Positions 51,204-59,629 are shown, counted from the first letter of the stretch. The stretch: DNA of 64,000 nucleotides from Leifsonia shinshuensis (GCF_013410375.1 NZ_JACCFL010000001.1:186001-250000), one strand, 5' to 3'. The notes: a model not told the origin generated them from the letters alone. Numbers and translations: made by a program.

Positions 51204-52144
51204 CGCCCCTTCGCCTCCGCCTCCAGCTTGTCGACGCCGGCCAGCTCGTCGCCGTAGTGGCGGAGGAACAGCTCCTCCAGGGACGGCGGCGCGACGGTCA
51301 GGCTCTTCACGTTCAGCTCGGCGAGCGCTGCGAGGACGGGTGCGAGGCCGTCGCTGTCCGCGGTGAACTTGATCCGGCCGTTGTCGGTGCGCAGGTCGTG
51401 GGCGTCGGGGATGCGCGCGAGCTGTGCGTCCGTCGTGCCGTCCTCGGCGAACGAGACCTCGGTGCGGGTCAGGTGGCGGAGCTCGTCCAGCGTGCCGGAC
51501 TCGACGGTCTTGCCCTCGCGGATGATGCTGACCCGGTCGCAGAGCTGCTCGACCTCCGAGAGGATGTGGCTGGAGAGCAGCACGGTCGCACCGTCCCGGG
51601 AGATCCGGGCGATCTCGGCGTTGAAGGTGGCCTCCATCAGCGGGTCGAGGCCGCTCGTCGGCTCGTCGAGGATGTACAGGTCGGCCGGGGTCGCGAAGGC
51701 GGCGACCAGAGCGACTTTCTGGCGGTTGCCCTTCGAGTAGGCGCGCCCCTTCTTGGTCGGGTCGAGCTGGAAGACCTCGATCAGACGCTTCTTGCGCTCG
51801 GCGTAGGCGGCCTTGTCGGCGGTGCCGCCGCGCAGCCGGGCGAGGAGGTCGATGGCCTCGCCGCCGGACAGGTTCGGCCAGAGGCTGACGTCGCCCGGGA
51901 CGTAGGCGATGCACCGGTGGAGTGCGACGGCGTCCCGCCAGGGGTCGCTGCCGAAGACCCGAGCCGAGCCGCCGTTGGAGCGGGCGAGGCCCAGGAGGAT
52001 GCGGATGGTCGTGGACTTGCCTGCGCCGTTCGGCCCGAGGAAACCGTGGACTTCGCCCTCGCTGACGGTGAGGTCGAGTCCGTCGAGTGCCCGGACCCTG
52101 CCGAATCGCTTCTCGAGGCCCGCGGCCTCAATCACTGTGGTCAT
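51200..52144 (-). CDS. ABC transporter ATP-binding protein (DrrA/polyketide exporter type)
   Basis: A 314-residue ATPase: Walker [20 protein letters not shown] (about 35), Q-loop [14 protein letters not shown], signature [14 protein letters not shown] (about 140, a variant with GNRQK), Walker [14 protein letters not shown] and ILSEVEQL. The C-terminal DUF4162-like domain follows. It is the first gene of an exporter-MarR operon, with -10 TAGAGT 6 nt before the ATG. Confidence 0.91.
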   Translation of the reverse strand: MTTVIEAAGLEKRFGRVRALDGLDLTVSEGEVHGFLGPNGAGKSTTIRILLGLARSNGGSARVFGSDPWRDAVALHRCIAYVPGDVSLWPNLSGGEAIDLLARLRGGTADKAAYAERKKRLIEVFQLDPTKKGRAYSKGNRQKVALVAAFATPADLYILDEPTSGLDPLMEATFNAEIARISRDGATVLLSSHILSEVEQLCDRVSIIREGKTVESGTLDELRHLTRTEVSFAEDGTTDAQLARIPDAHDLRTDNGRIKFTADSDGLAPVLAALAELNVKSLTVAPPSLEELFLRHYGDELAGVDKLEAEAKGR

Positions 52145-52150
52145 GGCGTG

Positions 52151-52156
52151 ACTCTA
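52151..52156 (-). promoter_or_regulatory. -10 element of the ABC exporter operon, with -35 TTCACA
   Basis: TAGAGT on the minus strand, 6 nt before the ATG at 52144. TTCACA (52174-52179) lies exactly 17 bp upstream, a good -35. Confidence 0.6.
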
Positions 52157-52162
52157 CGCGCG

Positions 52163-52193
52163 TTTCAATAATTTGTGAAAACTTCTAACAGAA
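52163..52193. promoter_or_regulatory. Candidate MarR-type operator region
   Basis: Two palindromes in an AT-rich island: an 18-bp imperfect one at 52163-52180 (arms TTTCA/TGAAA, 14 of 18 symmetric), spanning the -35 to spacer, and TTCTAACAGAA at 52183-52193. Position suits repression by the operon's own regulator. Confidence 0.5.
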
Positions 52194-52230
52194 TCTTTAC
52201 GCGTGTCGCCGGCCGCCGATGCTTGTCGCG

Positions 52231-53382
52231 TCAGGTCGGGATGCACTGCAGATCGTCGATGCCCGCGTACGGGTGCGTGGACGCCGTGTCGGGCACGGTG
52301 TACGTGTACGGGACGCCCGCCTTCAGGGTCACGGTCTCGGTGCGCTGGTCGATCGAGTCGCCGTCGACCGTGTCGGCGAACCCGACCACCACCTCGGCGC
52401 CCGGGCAGTCGCGCTGCGAGGTGAGCAGGAAGGTCCACCCCTGCTCCGGCTGGATGGTCACGCCGTCGATGACGTAGCTCTCGCTCCCGCTGGCGGACGG
52501 CGACGAGGTGGAGGGCGCGGCGGCCGAACCGTGCTGGGAGGCGTCCGAGGCGCCACGGTGCGCGCTCCCGACGACCGTCAGCACGACGACGAGCAGGAAG
52601 ACGAGAAGCGCCGCGGTGCCGCCGAGCGCGATGCCGATGATCCCGCCGGTGGACAGGCCCCTGCGCGGCGGGGTCGGGGCGGCGGGATAGCCCGCGTACG
52701 GCGGGTAGCCCGGGGGCGCGTAGCCGGGGGGCGCGTAGCCGGGAGGCGCGGGGACGACGGGCTGCTGGCCGAAGCGCTGCTCGGGGAAACGCTGGGCCGG
52801 CTGAGGTGGCTGGGCGCGGTATGCGGGCTGCGCGGGGTAGCCGGGGTAGCCGGGCTGCGCGGGGTAGCCAGGCTGCGCGGGGGCGCCGGGCTGCGCAGCA
52901 GGGGCGGGCTGCGCGGGGGCCCCAGACTGCGCGGCAGGGGCGGGCTGCGCGGGGGCGCCAGGCTGCGGTGCCACGCCAGCCTGCGGCGGGGCGACGGAGC
53001 CGGCAGGCGTCGAGTACCCGGCGGCCGACGGCGGCACGGAGCCCGGCTGGAGCGGGTACCCCGTCTGCGACGGCGCCGCGGGACGTGCCCAGGCGTCAGC
53101 GGACGAATGCGCCCCGTTCTGCGGGACGCCGGGCGCGCTCTGCGCACCTCCCCCAAGCGCGCTCTGCGGAGCTCCGCCGGGCGCGCTCTGCGCACCTCCG
53201 CCCTGCGGCGGCTGCCAGCGGACGCCGGCGAGCAGCGCATCCCGAGCCCGCGTCAGGGCGTCGACGGCCGCGGTGTCGCTCTCCGGGACGGCGGCGACGC
53301 GCGCGGCGTACGCCTCCTCGATCTGGGCTTCGGTCGCGCCGTCGGGGAGTCCGAGGAGGCCGGCCGCCTCGGCGGGCGTCAC
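52231..53382 (-). CDS. J-domain-like, Pro/Ala/Gln-rich single-pass membrane protein
   Basis: A 383-residue protein. Residues 1-55 resemble a degenerate DnaJ domain (AAGLLGLPDGATEAQIEEAY) without an HPD motif. Residues 60-245 are low-complexity P/A/Q/G repeats, including PPGYAPPGY runs. One membrane helix (about 258-283) separates this cytoplasmic part from an extracytoplasmic domain of about 100 residues ending near DDLQCIPT with two cysteines. Function unknown. GTG at 53382 overlaps the stop of a 19-codon leader ORF. Confidence 0.8.
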   Translation of the reverse strand: MTPAEAAGLLGLPDGATEAQIEEAYAARVAAVPESDTAAVDALTRARDALLAGVRWQPPQGGGAQSAPGGAPQSALGGGAQSAPGVPQNGAHSSADAWARPAAPSQTGYPLQPGSVPPSAAGYSTPAGSVAPPQAGVAPQPGAPAQPAPAAQSGAPAQPAPAAQPGAPAQPGYPAQPGYPGYPAQPAYRAQPPQPAQRFPEQRFGQQPVVPAPPGYAPPGYAPPGYPPYAGYPAAPTPPRRGLSTGGIIGIALGGTAALLVFLLVVVLTVVGSAHRGASDASQHGSAAAPSTSSPSASGSESYVIDGVTIQPEQGWTFLLTSQRDCPGAEVVVGFADTVDGDSIDQRTETVTLKAGVPYTYTVPDTASTHPYAGIDDLQCIPT

Positions 53383-53438
53383 GGTCGCCCCGCGGCGGCG
53401 CCGGACCGAAGGCGGATCGTGCGCTCTGGCTGCTGCAT
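53379..53438 (-). CDS. Candidate 19-aa leader ORF coupled to the J-domain-like gene
   Basis: ATG CAG CAG ... encodes MQQPERTIRLRSGAAAGRP and stops at TGA overlapping the next GTG (GTGA). A TACGAT hexamer ends 6 nt before the ATG, the same arrangement seen before most genes here, so this ORF rather than the larger gene sits at the predicted mRNA start. No SD precedes the GTG at 53382, so translation may depend on coupling. Confidence 0.5.
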   Translation of the reverse strand: MQQPERTIRLRSGAAAGRP

Positions 53439-53444
53439 GCGTTG

Positions 53445-53450
53445 ATCGTA
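53445..53450 (-). promoter_or_regulatory. -10 element of the leader ORF
   Basis: TACGAT on the minus strand, 6 nt before the ATG at 53438. Confidence 0.5.
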
Positions 53451-53488
53451 GCGGCGTCCACGGCGCCCGGCACGCGGCGACGCGACGG

Positions 53489-54250
53489 TCAGCAGGCGGC
53501 CAGGATGCCCTTCAGGGCCGCGCCCTCCGCGGGCGTCACCCACAGGCCGTACTTCGCCTTCACCGCGACCTGCCGGGCCGCGTACTCGCAGCGGAATCCG
53601 CGGTTCGGCGGCAGCCACGTGGCGGCGTCGCCCGCGCCTTTGGCCTGGTTGGTGGCGCCGTCCACGGCCAGGAGTTCGAGCGGGTCGTTGGCGAGCCGGA
53701 CCCTCGCCTCCTGAGTGAGGCCCTGCGCGCCGGTCTGCCAGGCGTCCAGCAACGCCACGACGTGGTCGATCTGCACGAGGGCGGAGGTCTGCACGCCGCG
53801 CGTGAACGCGATGCTCCGGCCGGTGTAGGGGTCGTCCAGGGTGCCGGTGAGGACCTTGCAGTCCGTGCGCCGGGTCACGCCGGCGAGATCCCGGGCGAGG
53901 ATGTCGTCCCGGGTGTCGCAGCCGTTCCCGTCCACGTCGAGCCAAGCCTCCCCGAAGCGCGCGACACGGTCATAGCCGGTCGCGGGGGCGCGGCCCTTCA
54001 CCGGGAGCTGCGCCAGCGCGGCACGCGCTCCGGCCGCGTCGAGCAGGCCGTCCGCCGCGCGGGCGCCGGCCGGGGAGGCGAGCGTGGAAGGGTCGGAGGA
54101 CGCGACGGACGACGACCGATCCGCGGGTGCGCCGCCGGCACCGCCCCCGGTCAGCGCCGCATACCCTCCTGCGCCCGCCAGGACGACCAGCAGGGCGACG
54201 ACGACCGGCAGCGACGCCGGCCCGCGGCGCCGCGTGGAGGCGCGGCTCAC
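53489..54250 (-). CDS. Secreted/anchored HNH endonuclease (DUF1524 type)
   Basis: A 253-residue protein. A hydrophobic N-terminal helix (LPVVVALLVVLAGAGGYAAL) serves as signal or anchor, followed by a Ser/Ala-rich linker and a C-terminal nuclease domain with NGCDTRDDIL, VQIDHVVALLDAW (catalytic His in DHVV) and the ATWLPPNRGFRCEYAARQVAVKAKYG (Asn, His/Lys region). Family members are extracellular nucleases used for DNA scavenging. GTG overlaps the preceding stop (GTGA). Confidence 0.86.
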   Translation of the reverse strand: MSRASTRRRGPASLPVVVALLVVLAGAGGYAALTGGGAGGAPADRSSSVASSDPSTLASPAGARAADGLLDAAGARAALAQLPVKGRAPATGYDRVARFGEAWLDVDGNGCDTRDDILARDLAGVTRRTDCKVLTGTLDDPYTGRSIAFTRGVQTSALVQIDHVVALLDAWQTGAQGLTQEARVRLANDPLELLAVDGATNQAKGAGDAATWLPPNRGFRCEYAARQVAVKAKYGLWVTPAEGAALKGILAAC

Positions 54251-54873
54251 AGGAAGGAGTCGTCGGTGAGGCCGCGGTGCAGGCCGCGCCGGGAGATGTG
54301 GACGCCGGGGCGCTGCGCGGTGGCGATCTCGCCCAGCTCCCGCATCACCCGGCCGAAGTACGGCGCGGCGGTCGCGTTGCGGTAGGCGCCCGGGTTGAGG
54401 TCGGCCTCGTTGCGCAGCCGGATCTCGGCGCGCGCCGCCTCGATCGGGGCGATGATCTTTGCTCCGCTGCGGTAGCGGATCAGCCGGTGCACCCACTGGT
54501 CCAGCGCCTCCGGGAGACCCGTCGGGACCCGGTCGTGCTCGGCCGCGAGGGAGGTGCGCTGGGCGCCGGCGCTGTCCGGCGCGGTCGCGTAGCGCTCACG
54601 CGCGGGCTGGTCCTGCGAGCGCCGCTCGGCGCGCAGCACCGAGAGGAGGTCGTCGCTGCGGTTGGCCTGCTGCGCGAGCACGCCCAGCGCGTCGAGGGCG
54701 GTGGCGTACTCCTCCTCGTAGCCGGAGTAGTCGGCCGGGTGCGCGGACCGGTCGTGCAGCAGATCGGTGCGGGCGGAGGCCGCCTGCCCCTTGGTGAGCA
54801 CCGTGCGCCCGTTGCGCACCCGCTCGAGCCGCCAGGACCAGGTGGACAGCAGTTCCGGCATCAGGTGGCTCAT
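54247..54873 (-). CDS. Hypothetical protein between MBL hydrolase and HNH nuclease genes
   Basis: A 208-residue, charged, mostly helical soluble protein. No family recognised. Visible: a MSHLMPELLSTWSWRLERVR N-terminus, an acidic central region and LDQWVHRLIRYRSGAKIIAP near 125. It overlaps both neighbours by 4 nt, so it is translated with the MBL protein and the nuclease; a functional link is an inference. Confidence 0.75.
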   Translation of the reverse strand: MSHLMPELLSTWSWRLERVRNGRTVLTKGQAASARTDLLHDRSAHPADYSGYEEEYATALDALGVLAQQANRSDDLLSVLRAERRSQDQPARERYATAPDSAGAQRTSLAAEHDRVPTGLPEALDQWVHRLIRYRSGAKIIAPIEAARAEIRLRNEADLNPGAYRNATAAPYFGRVMRELGEIATAQRPGVHISRRGLHRGLTDDSFL

Positions 54874-55643
54874 GCCTCCACTGTAGGAACAGCCTCCGAC
54901 ACCGGGCCGACCGACACGACGTCGCCCGGACGGGCCGGAGCGATGGGCCCGTCGTAGTTCCCTGCGGCGCGCCGGACGGCCTCCGCGGGGTCCAGGCCGA
55001 GGGCGAGGTGGGTGAGCAGGAGGCGTCCGGCGCGCGCGTCCGCGGCGAGCGCGCCCGCGTCCTCCGGCGTGAGGTGGCTGCCGTCCGGCCGGTCGGCCCC
55101 GGCCTCCGAGAGCAGCAGGTCGCACCCGCCGGCGAAAGCGACGAGCCCGGGCGACAGGGTCGCGTCGCCGGTGTAGACGAGGGAGGCGTCCCCGGCCCGC
55201 GCCCGCAGCGCCCAGGCGGGGACGTCGTGCGGCACGGCCTCCCAGTCCAGTTCGAGGCCGCCGATGCGCAGGCTCCGGCGGTCGGCGAGGGACGCGAACG
55301 CGAACACCCGGTCGAGCTCGGGGCCGGCGCCGGGGCCGAGGAACCCGACGAGCCGCCCGCGCAGGTCGGCCGGGCCGAGCAGAGGCAGCGGCGGCCGCGG
55401 CGGGAGGTCGCCGAACGCGAGCGCGTAGTAGAGCGGGAGCAGGTCGGCGGTGTGGTCCGCGTGCGCGTGCGAGATCCAGAGCGCGTCGAGGTCGGCGGGC
55501 GAGCGGTGCCGCTGGAGCTCGGCGAGGCTGCCGGGCCCGGCATCCACCCAGACGGCGGCGCGGCCGTGCTCGAGCAGGTAGCCGGAGCAGGCGGCCTCCG
55601 GGGTCGGGTAGTGGCTGGCGGTGCCGAGGACGGTGAGGCGCAT
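54870..55643 (-). CDS. MBL-fold metallo-hydrolase (RNase Z-like)
   Basis: A 257-residue metallo-beta-lactamase-fold protein, with LGTASHYPTPEAACSGYLLE near the N-terminus and HAHADHTADLLPLYYAL (about 59), an HxHxDH zinc motif. The metal-ligand series continues in VYTGDATLSP (about 155) and LLLTHLALG (about 210). RNase Z/phosphodiesterase-like; substrate unknown. ATG 55643 has TAGCAT 6 nt upstream. First gene of the MBL-hypothetical-HNH operon. Confidence 0.88.
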   Translation of the reverse strand: MRLTVLGTASHYPTPEAACSGYLLEHGRAAVWVDAGPGSLAELQRHRSPADLDALWISHAHADHTADLLPLYYALAFGDLPPRPPLPLLGPADLRGRLVGFLGPGAGPELDRVFAFASLADRRSLRIGGLELDWEAVPHDVPAWALRARAGDASLVYTGDATLSPGLVAFAGGCDLLLSEAGADRPDGSHLTPEDAGALAADARAGRLLLTHLALGLDPAEAVRRAAGNYDGPIAPARPGDVVSVGPVSEAVPTVEA

Positions 55644-55649
55644 CCGGCG

Positions 55650-55655
55650 ATGCTA
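55650..55655 (-). promoter_or_regulatory. -10 element of the MBL-HNH operon
   Basis: TAGCAT on the minus strand, 6 nt before the ATG at 55643. Confidence 0.55.
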
Positions 55656-55696
55656 GCGGGCGGACCTCCCGCACGTCGTGTGTCGCACGCCCGCGG

Positions 55697-55702
55697 TAGC
55701 GT
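55697..55702 (+). promoter_or_regulatory. -10 element of the MATE gene
   Basis: TAGCGT, 9 nt before the GTG at 55712; a 2-3 nt leader or leaderless. Confidence 0.4.
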
Positions 55703-55711
55703 TGTCGGGCC

Positions 55712-57046
55712 GTGAACGTCCTCCCCCGCCGCCCGCTCGACCGCGAGATCCTCCGTCTCGCGGTGCCCGCGCTCGGCGCGCTCGTGGCCGAGCCGCTGTT
55801 CCTGCTGGCCGACTCGGCGATGGTCGGGCACCTGGGAGTCGCGCCGCTCGCGGGACTGGGGATCGCGAGCGCCGTCCTGCAGACCATCGTCGGCCTGATG
55901 GTGTTCCTCGCGTATTCGACGACCCCCGCGGTCGCGCGGAAGCTCGGCGCCGGGGACGAGCGCGGGGCGGTCGGCGCCGGGGTGGACGGGAGCTGGCTGG
56001 CGCTCGGCCTCGGCGTCGTGCTCGCGGCGGCGGGCTGGGCGGCGTCCCCGGTGCTGGTGGGACTGTTCGGGGCGTCCGCCGAGGTCGCGGCGCAGGCGGA
56101 GACCTACCTGTCGATCTCGATGCTCGGCCTGCCCGCCATGCTGCTCGTGTTCGCCATGACCGGGCTGCTGCGCGGCCTCCAGGACACCCGCACCCCGCTG
56201 GCGGTCGCGGTGGCCGGGTTCGGCGCGAACATCCTGCTCAACTTCTGCTTCATCTACCTGGCCGGCCTCGGGATCGCGGGCTCCGCGCTCGGCACGGTCG
56301 TGGCGCAGTGGGCGATGGTCGCCGTGTACGCGGTCATCGTCGTCCGGCACGCCCGGCGCGTCGGCTCGCCGCTGCTCCCCCACCACGCCGGGATCGGCCG
56401 CACCGCCCGGGCGGGAGGCTGGCTGTTCGTCCGCACGGCGAGCCTGCGCGCTGCCATGCTGCTGGCGGTGTTCTGCGCGACCCGGCTCGGCCCCGGTGAG
56501 CTGGCCGCGTTCCAGGTGACGATGACCGTCTTCGCGACCCTCGCGTTCGCGCTCGACGCGCTCGCGATCGCGGCGCAGGCGCTGGTGGGCAAAGGACTCG
56601 GGGCCGGCGAGCTGGACGACGTGCGCCAGGTCCTCCGCCGCTGCGTGCAGTGGGGACTCGGGGCGGGGGTGGTGCTGGGAGCGGTGACCGTCGCCCTCAG
56701 TCCGGTGGCCGCCGGCCTGTTCACGAGCGACCCGTCGGTCGCCGCGCTGCTGCCGCCCGCGCTCACGATCATCGGCGTGAGCGCGCCGCTGGGCGGGTAT
56801 GTGTTCGTCCTCGACGGCGTGCTGATCGGCGCCGGCGACGCCCGCTACCTCGCGCTGACGGGGGTGCTCAACGTCGCGGTGTTCGTGCCGTTGGCGCTCG
56901 CGGCGGTCGCCTGGGGGCCGCCCGGCGCGGGCGGGCTCGCCTGGCTGACCGCCGCGTTCGCGTTCGGCTACCTCGGGGCGCGGGCGCTGACGCTCGGCCT
57001 GCGGGCGCGCACCCGGGCGTGGATGCGGGTGGGGGCGGTGCGGTAG
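55712..57046 (+). CDS. MATE family efflux transporter (DinF-like)
   Basis: Cation-coupled exporter of 444 residues with 12 predicted helices. FLLADSAMVGHLGVAPLAGLG (about 30-50) is the typical start of DinF-type MATE proteins, and LRGLQDTRTPL (about 152) lies between helices 4 and 5 as usual. Substrate unknown. Divergent from the MBL operon. Confidence 0.9.
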   Translation: MNVLPRRPLDREILRLAVPALGALVAEPLFLLADSAMVGHLGVAPLAGLGIASAVLQTIVGLMVFLAYSTTPAVARKLGAGDERGAVGAGVDGSWLALGLGVVLAAAGWAASPVLVGLFGASAEVAAQAETYLSISMLGLPAMLLVFAMTGLLRGLQDTRTPLAVAVAGFGANILLNFCFIYLAGLGIAGSALGTVVAQWAMVAVYAVIVVRHARRVGSPLLPHHAGIGRTARAGGWLFVRTASLRAAMLLAVFCATRLGPGELAAFQVTMTVFATLAFALDALAIAAQALVGKGLGAGELDDVRQVLRRCVQWGLGAGVVLGAVTVALSPVAAGLFTSDPSVAALLPPALTIIGVSAPLGGYVFVLDGVLIGAGDARYLALTGVLNVAVFVPLALAAVAWGPPGAGGLAWLTAAFAFGYLGARALTLGLRARTRAWMRVGAVR

Positions 57047-57053
57047 CGCTGGC

Positions 57054-58262
57054 TCACGCCAGCCACTCGCGCGCCGCCGCCACCAGGGCGCGGACGCCCG
57101 TGTCGATGGTCGGCTGCGGCACCGGCGCGAAGAACGGCGAGTGGTTGGACGGGATGTCGGTTTCGACTGTCCCGGCAGCGATCGCCGCGCGGACTCTCTC
57201 CGGGTCGCCGCCGCCGAGCAGCCAGTAGACGAGCGGGACGCCCGCGGCCGTCGCCAGGTTGCCCACGTCCTCGCTGCCGGACAGCGCACCCGGCTCCAGC
57301 ACGGCCTCCTCGCCGAACTCAGCCGCGAAGGCCGCGTTGACGCGTGCGGTGGCCTCCACGTCGTTCACCGTGACCGGGTAGCGCTCGCCCCAGTCCGTGG
57401 TGGGCTCGTGCGGCGAGCCGCTCGCCTGCAGTTCGGCGCGGAGGATGCGGTCCACCCCGTCGAGCACCCGCGCACGGACGGCATCGTCGAAGCTGCGGAC
57501 GCTGATCCCCAGGGTCGCGGACGGCGCGATGATGTTGTTCTTCGTCCCGGCGTGGAGGGTGCCGACGGTGACGACCGCGGTGTCCTGGGGCGCGATCTCC
57601 CGCGACACGACCGTCTGCAGCCGCATCACGGCGGACGCCGCCATGACGACGGGGTCGATGGTGGTCTCCGGCCGGGAGCCGTGGCCGCCGCGGCCGTGCA
57701 GCGTCACCTCGAACGCGTCCACCGCGGCCATCGCGGCACCGGGATGCGCGCCCGCCATCCCGGCCGGGAACGGGGTGACGTGCTGGCCGAGGACGATGTC
57801 GGGGGCGGGAACCTTCTCGTAGAGGCCGTCCTGCACCATCACCTCGGCGCCTCCGCCGTGCTCCTCCGCAGGCTGGAAGACGGCGACCAGCGTGCCCGAC
57901 CAGTCGTCGGTGGTCTCGGCGAACCGCTCGACGGCGCCGAGCAGGCAGGTGATGTGGATGTCGTGGCCGCAGGCGTGCATCACCGGGACCGGGTTGCCGT
58001 CGTCGCCGGGCGCGGTCTGCGTCGACGCCCACGGCAGGCCGGTCTCCTCCCGCACGGGCAGGCCGTCCATGTCGGCGCGCAGGAGGACGGTCGGCCCGTC
58101 GCCGTTGCGCAGCACCCCCGCGACGCCGGTGCGGCCGATGCCGGTGTGCACCTCCAGGCCGAGGGCCGACAGCTGCTCGGCGACGATGCCGGCGGTGCGA
58201 TGCTCCTGGAACGAGAGCTCGGGATGGGCGTGGAGGTCGCGGTAGAGGGCTTCGAGGTCCAT
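57054..58262 (-). CDS. M20-family amidohydrolase (HipO/AbgB-like)
   Basis: Zinc-dependent amidohydrolase, 402 residues, related to N-acyl-amino acid and hippurate hydrolases. LRADMDGLPVREETGLPW (about 61), VMHACGHDIHITCLLGA (about 93, metal HACGHD), FQPAEEHGGGAEVMVQDG (about 128, catalytic Glu pair) and a dimerisation domain near 185-295. The last histidine is in DIPSNHSPFFAP (about 375). Cytosolic; exact substrate not predictable. Confidence 0.93.
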   Translation of the reverse strand: MDLEALYRDLHAHPELSFQEHRTAGIVAEQLSALGLEVHTGIGRTGVAGVLRNGDGPTVLLRADMDGLPVREETGLPWASTQTAPGDDGNPVPVMHACGHDIHITCLLGAVERFAETTDDWSGTLVAVFQPAEEHGGGAEVMVQDGLYEKVPAPDIVLGQHVTPFPAGMAGAHPGAAMAAVDAFEVTLHGRGGHGSRPETTIDPVVMAASAVMRLQTVVSREIAPQDTAVVTVGTLHAGTKNNIIAPSATLGISVRSFDDAVRARVLDGVDRILRAELQASGSPHEPTTDWGERYPVTVNDVEATARVNAAFAAEFGEEAVLEPGALSGSEDVGNLATAAGVPLVYWLLGGGDPERVRAAIAAGTVETDIPSNHSPFFAPVPQPTIDTGVRALVAAAREWLA

Positions 58263-58268
58263 GGACCC

Positions 58269-58274
58269 ACCCTA
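58269..58274 (-). promoter_or_regulatory. -10 element of the M20 amidohydrolase gene
   Basis: TAGGGT on the minus strand, 6 nt before the ATG at 58262. Confidence 0.55.
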
Positions 58275-58309
58275 TGCGGGCCGGGGTGGAGGGGTTTGCG
58301 GGGGCGTGT

Positions 58310-58530
58310 GTCGGCAACGGAGGAGATCCCGGGCGACACGCCGGGCGGACGCAGGCTGCGGAGGAGATCCGGGATGGGAGCGACTGCATGTCCTCCGCTC
58401 TCCGCGGCGCCGGCATCGTGGCGAGCGCGGCTGGCGGTGGCGTCGGCAACGGAGGAGATCCCGGGCGACACGCCGGGCGGACGCAGGCTGCGGAGGAGAT
58501 CCGGGACGGGAGCGGCCGAATATCCTCCGC
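58310..58530. repeat. Two-copy 132-bp repeat related to the 6871-7232 array
   Basis: The 73-bp cores at 58310-58382 and 58442-58514 are almost identical (start spacing 132 bp). Each contains AACGGAGGAGATCCC and then GCGGAGGAGATCCGGGA. Imperfect inverted arms GCGGAGGA (58358-58365; 58490-58497) pair with TCCTCCGC (58391-58398; 58523-58530). The block fills the 292-bp gap between the M20 and LacI genes, both on the minus strand. No credible ORF here. Confidence 0.85.
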
Positions 58531-58554
58531 TCGCGACGACTCCGGGCGCCCGCG

Positions 58555-59622
58555 CTAGGCGCGCGGCTCGGCGGTGGTGTTGCCGCGGTGGAACTCGCTT
58601 GTGAAAGAGGTGGGGCGCGGCGGGCGGCCCTCCAGCATCTCCACGATGGCGTGGCCGGCGGCGCGGCCCTTCTCGACGGCGGGCTGGACGAGGGTCGTGA
58701 GGTCGTAGGGCCAGAGGCCGTCCACCCGGACGCCGTCGAAGCCGACCACGCTGAGGTCGGCCGGGACCTCTAGGCCGAGCTCCTCCGCCGCGCGGATCAC
58801 CCCGGCCGCCAGCAGGTCGCTCTGGGCGATGATCGCCGTCGGCCGCCGCGACGGGTCGGAGAGGAGGGCGACGCCCGCGATCCGGCCCTCCTCCACGAAC
58901 GAGCCGCGCGTGGTCCAGCCGCCCGCGTCCGGGAACACGTCCCGCGCGCCGGCCAGGCGCTCGGTGGCGGTGGTGGAACTGCTGCCGCCGACGAGCGCGG
59001 GGGTCAGCGGCCCGCGCGCCCGGTCCCGCGTGAGCGGCAGCGTGACCAGCGCGACCTCCCGGTGGCCGAGGTCGTGGAGGTGCTGCGCGGCGAGGCGGGT
59101 GGCCTCCCGGTTGTCCTGGCCGATGGAGGGGACGTCGTCCGCCGGGTCGCCCTCGATCGCGACGAGCGGGATGCCGCGCTGGCGCAGCATCGCCACCGAC
59201 TCGTCCAGGCGGGGGCTGCAGCCGACGAGGACGACCGCGTCCATCGGGGCGTCCTCGATGCGCTGAGCGGTGTCGCCCGCGTCGGTGAGGATGAGGAGGC
59301 CGGCGTCCACCGCGGCGATCTCGTCGGAGATGCCGTCCAGGAGCGCGATCTTGATCGGGTCGCGGAAGGCGTCGCCGACCCGCTCCTCCATGACGACCCC
59401 GACGATCCCGGACCGTCCGCGCCGCAGCGACCGCGCACGCGGGTCGGGGCCGGCGTAGTTGAGCTGCTTCGCGGCGTCGAGGACGCGCTCGCGCGTGGCG
59501 TCCGAGACGGGGCCGGTGCCGGAGAAGGCGAGCGATGCGGTGGAGTTGGAGACACCGGCCAGGCGGGCGACGGCGGCCAGAGTCGGCCGGGCGCCCGCGA
59601 GGGGTGTGCTGCTGTCGTTCAC
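58555..59622 (-). CDS. LacI family transcriptional regulator
   Basis: A 355-residue repressor. The N-terminal HTH contains TLAAVARLAGVSNSTASLAF (about 14-33) and VLDAAKQLNY as hinge; the periplasmic-binding-like effector domain follows with LIVL-type SIGQDNREATRLAAQHLHDLG (about 162) and ADLSVVGFDGVRVDGL (about 290). GTG at 59622 with TAAGCT 7 nt upstream. Probably controls the divergent MFS gene and itself through the palindrome at 59637-59664. Confidence 0.92.
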   Translation of the reverse strand: MNDSSTPLAGARPTLAAVARLAGVSNSTASLAFSGTGPVSDATRERVLDAAKQLNYAGPDPRARSLRRGRSGIVGVVMEERVGDAFRDPIKIALLDGISDEIAAVDAGLLILTDAGDTAQRIEDAPMDAVVLVGCSPRLDESVAMLRQRGIPLVAIEGDPADDVPSIGQDNREATRLAAQHLHDLGHREVALVTLPLTRDRARGPLTPALVGGSSSTTATERLAGARDVFPDAGGWTTRGSFVEEGRIAGVALLSDPSRRPTAIIAQSDLLAAGVIRAAEELGLEVPADLSVVGFDGVRVDGLWPYDLTTLVQPAVEKGRAAGHAIVEMLEGRPPRPTSFTSEFHRGNTTAEPRA

Positions 59623-59629
59623 GTGTGAT

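Noticed and set aside
52806-53100. Genuine plus-strand gene opposite the J-domain-like protein
   Set aside because: The frame is only the antisense of the Pro/Ala/Gln repeat region.
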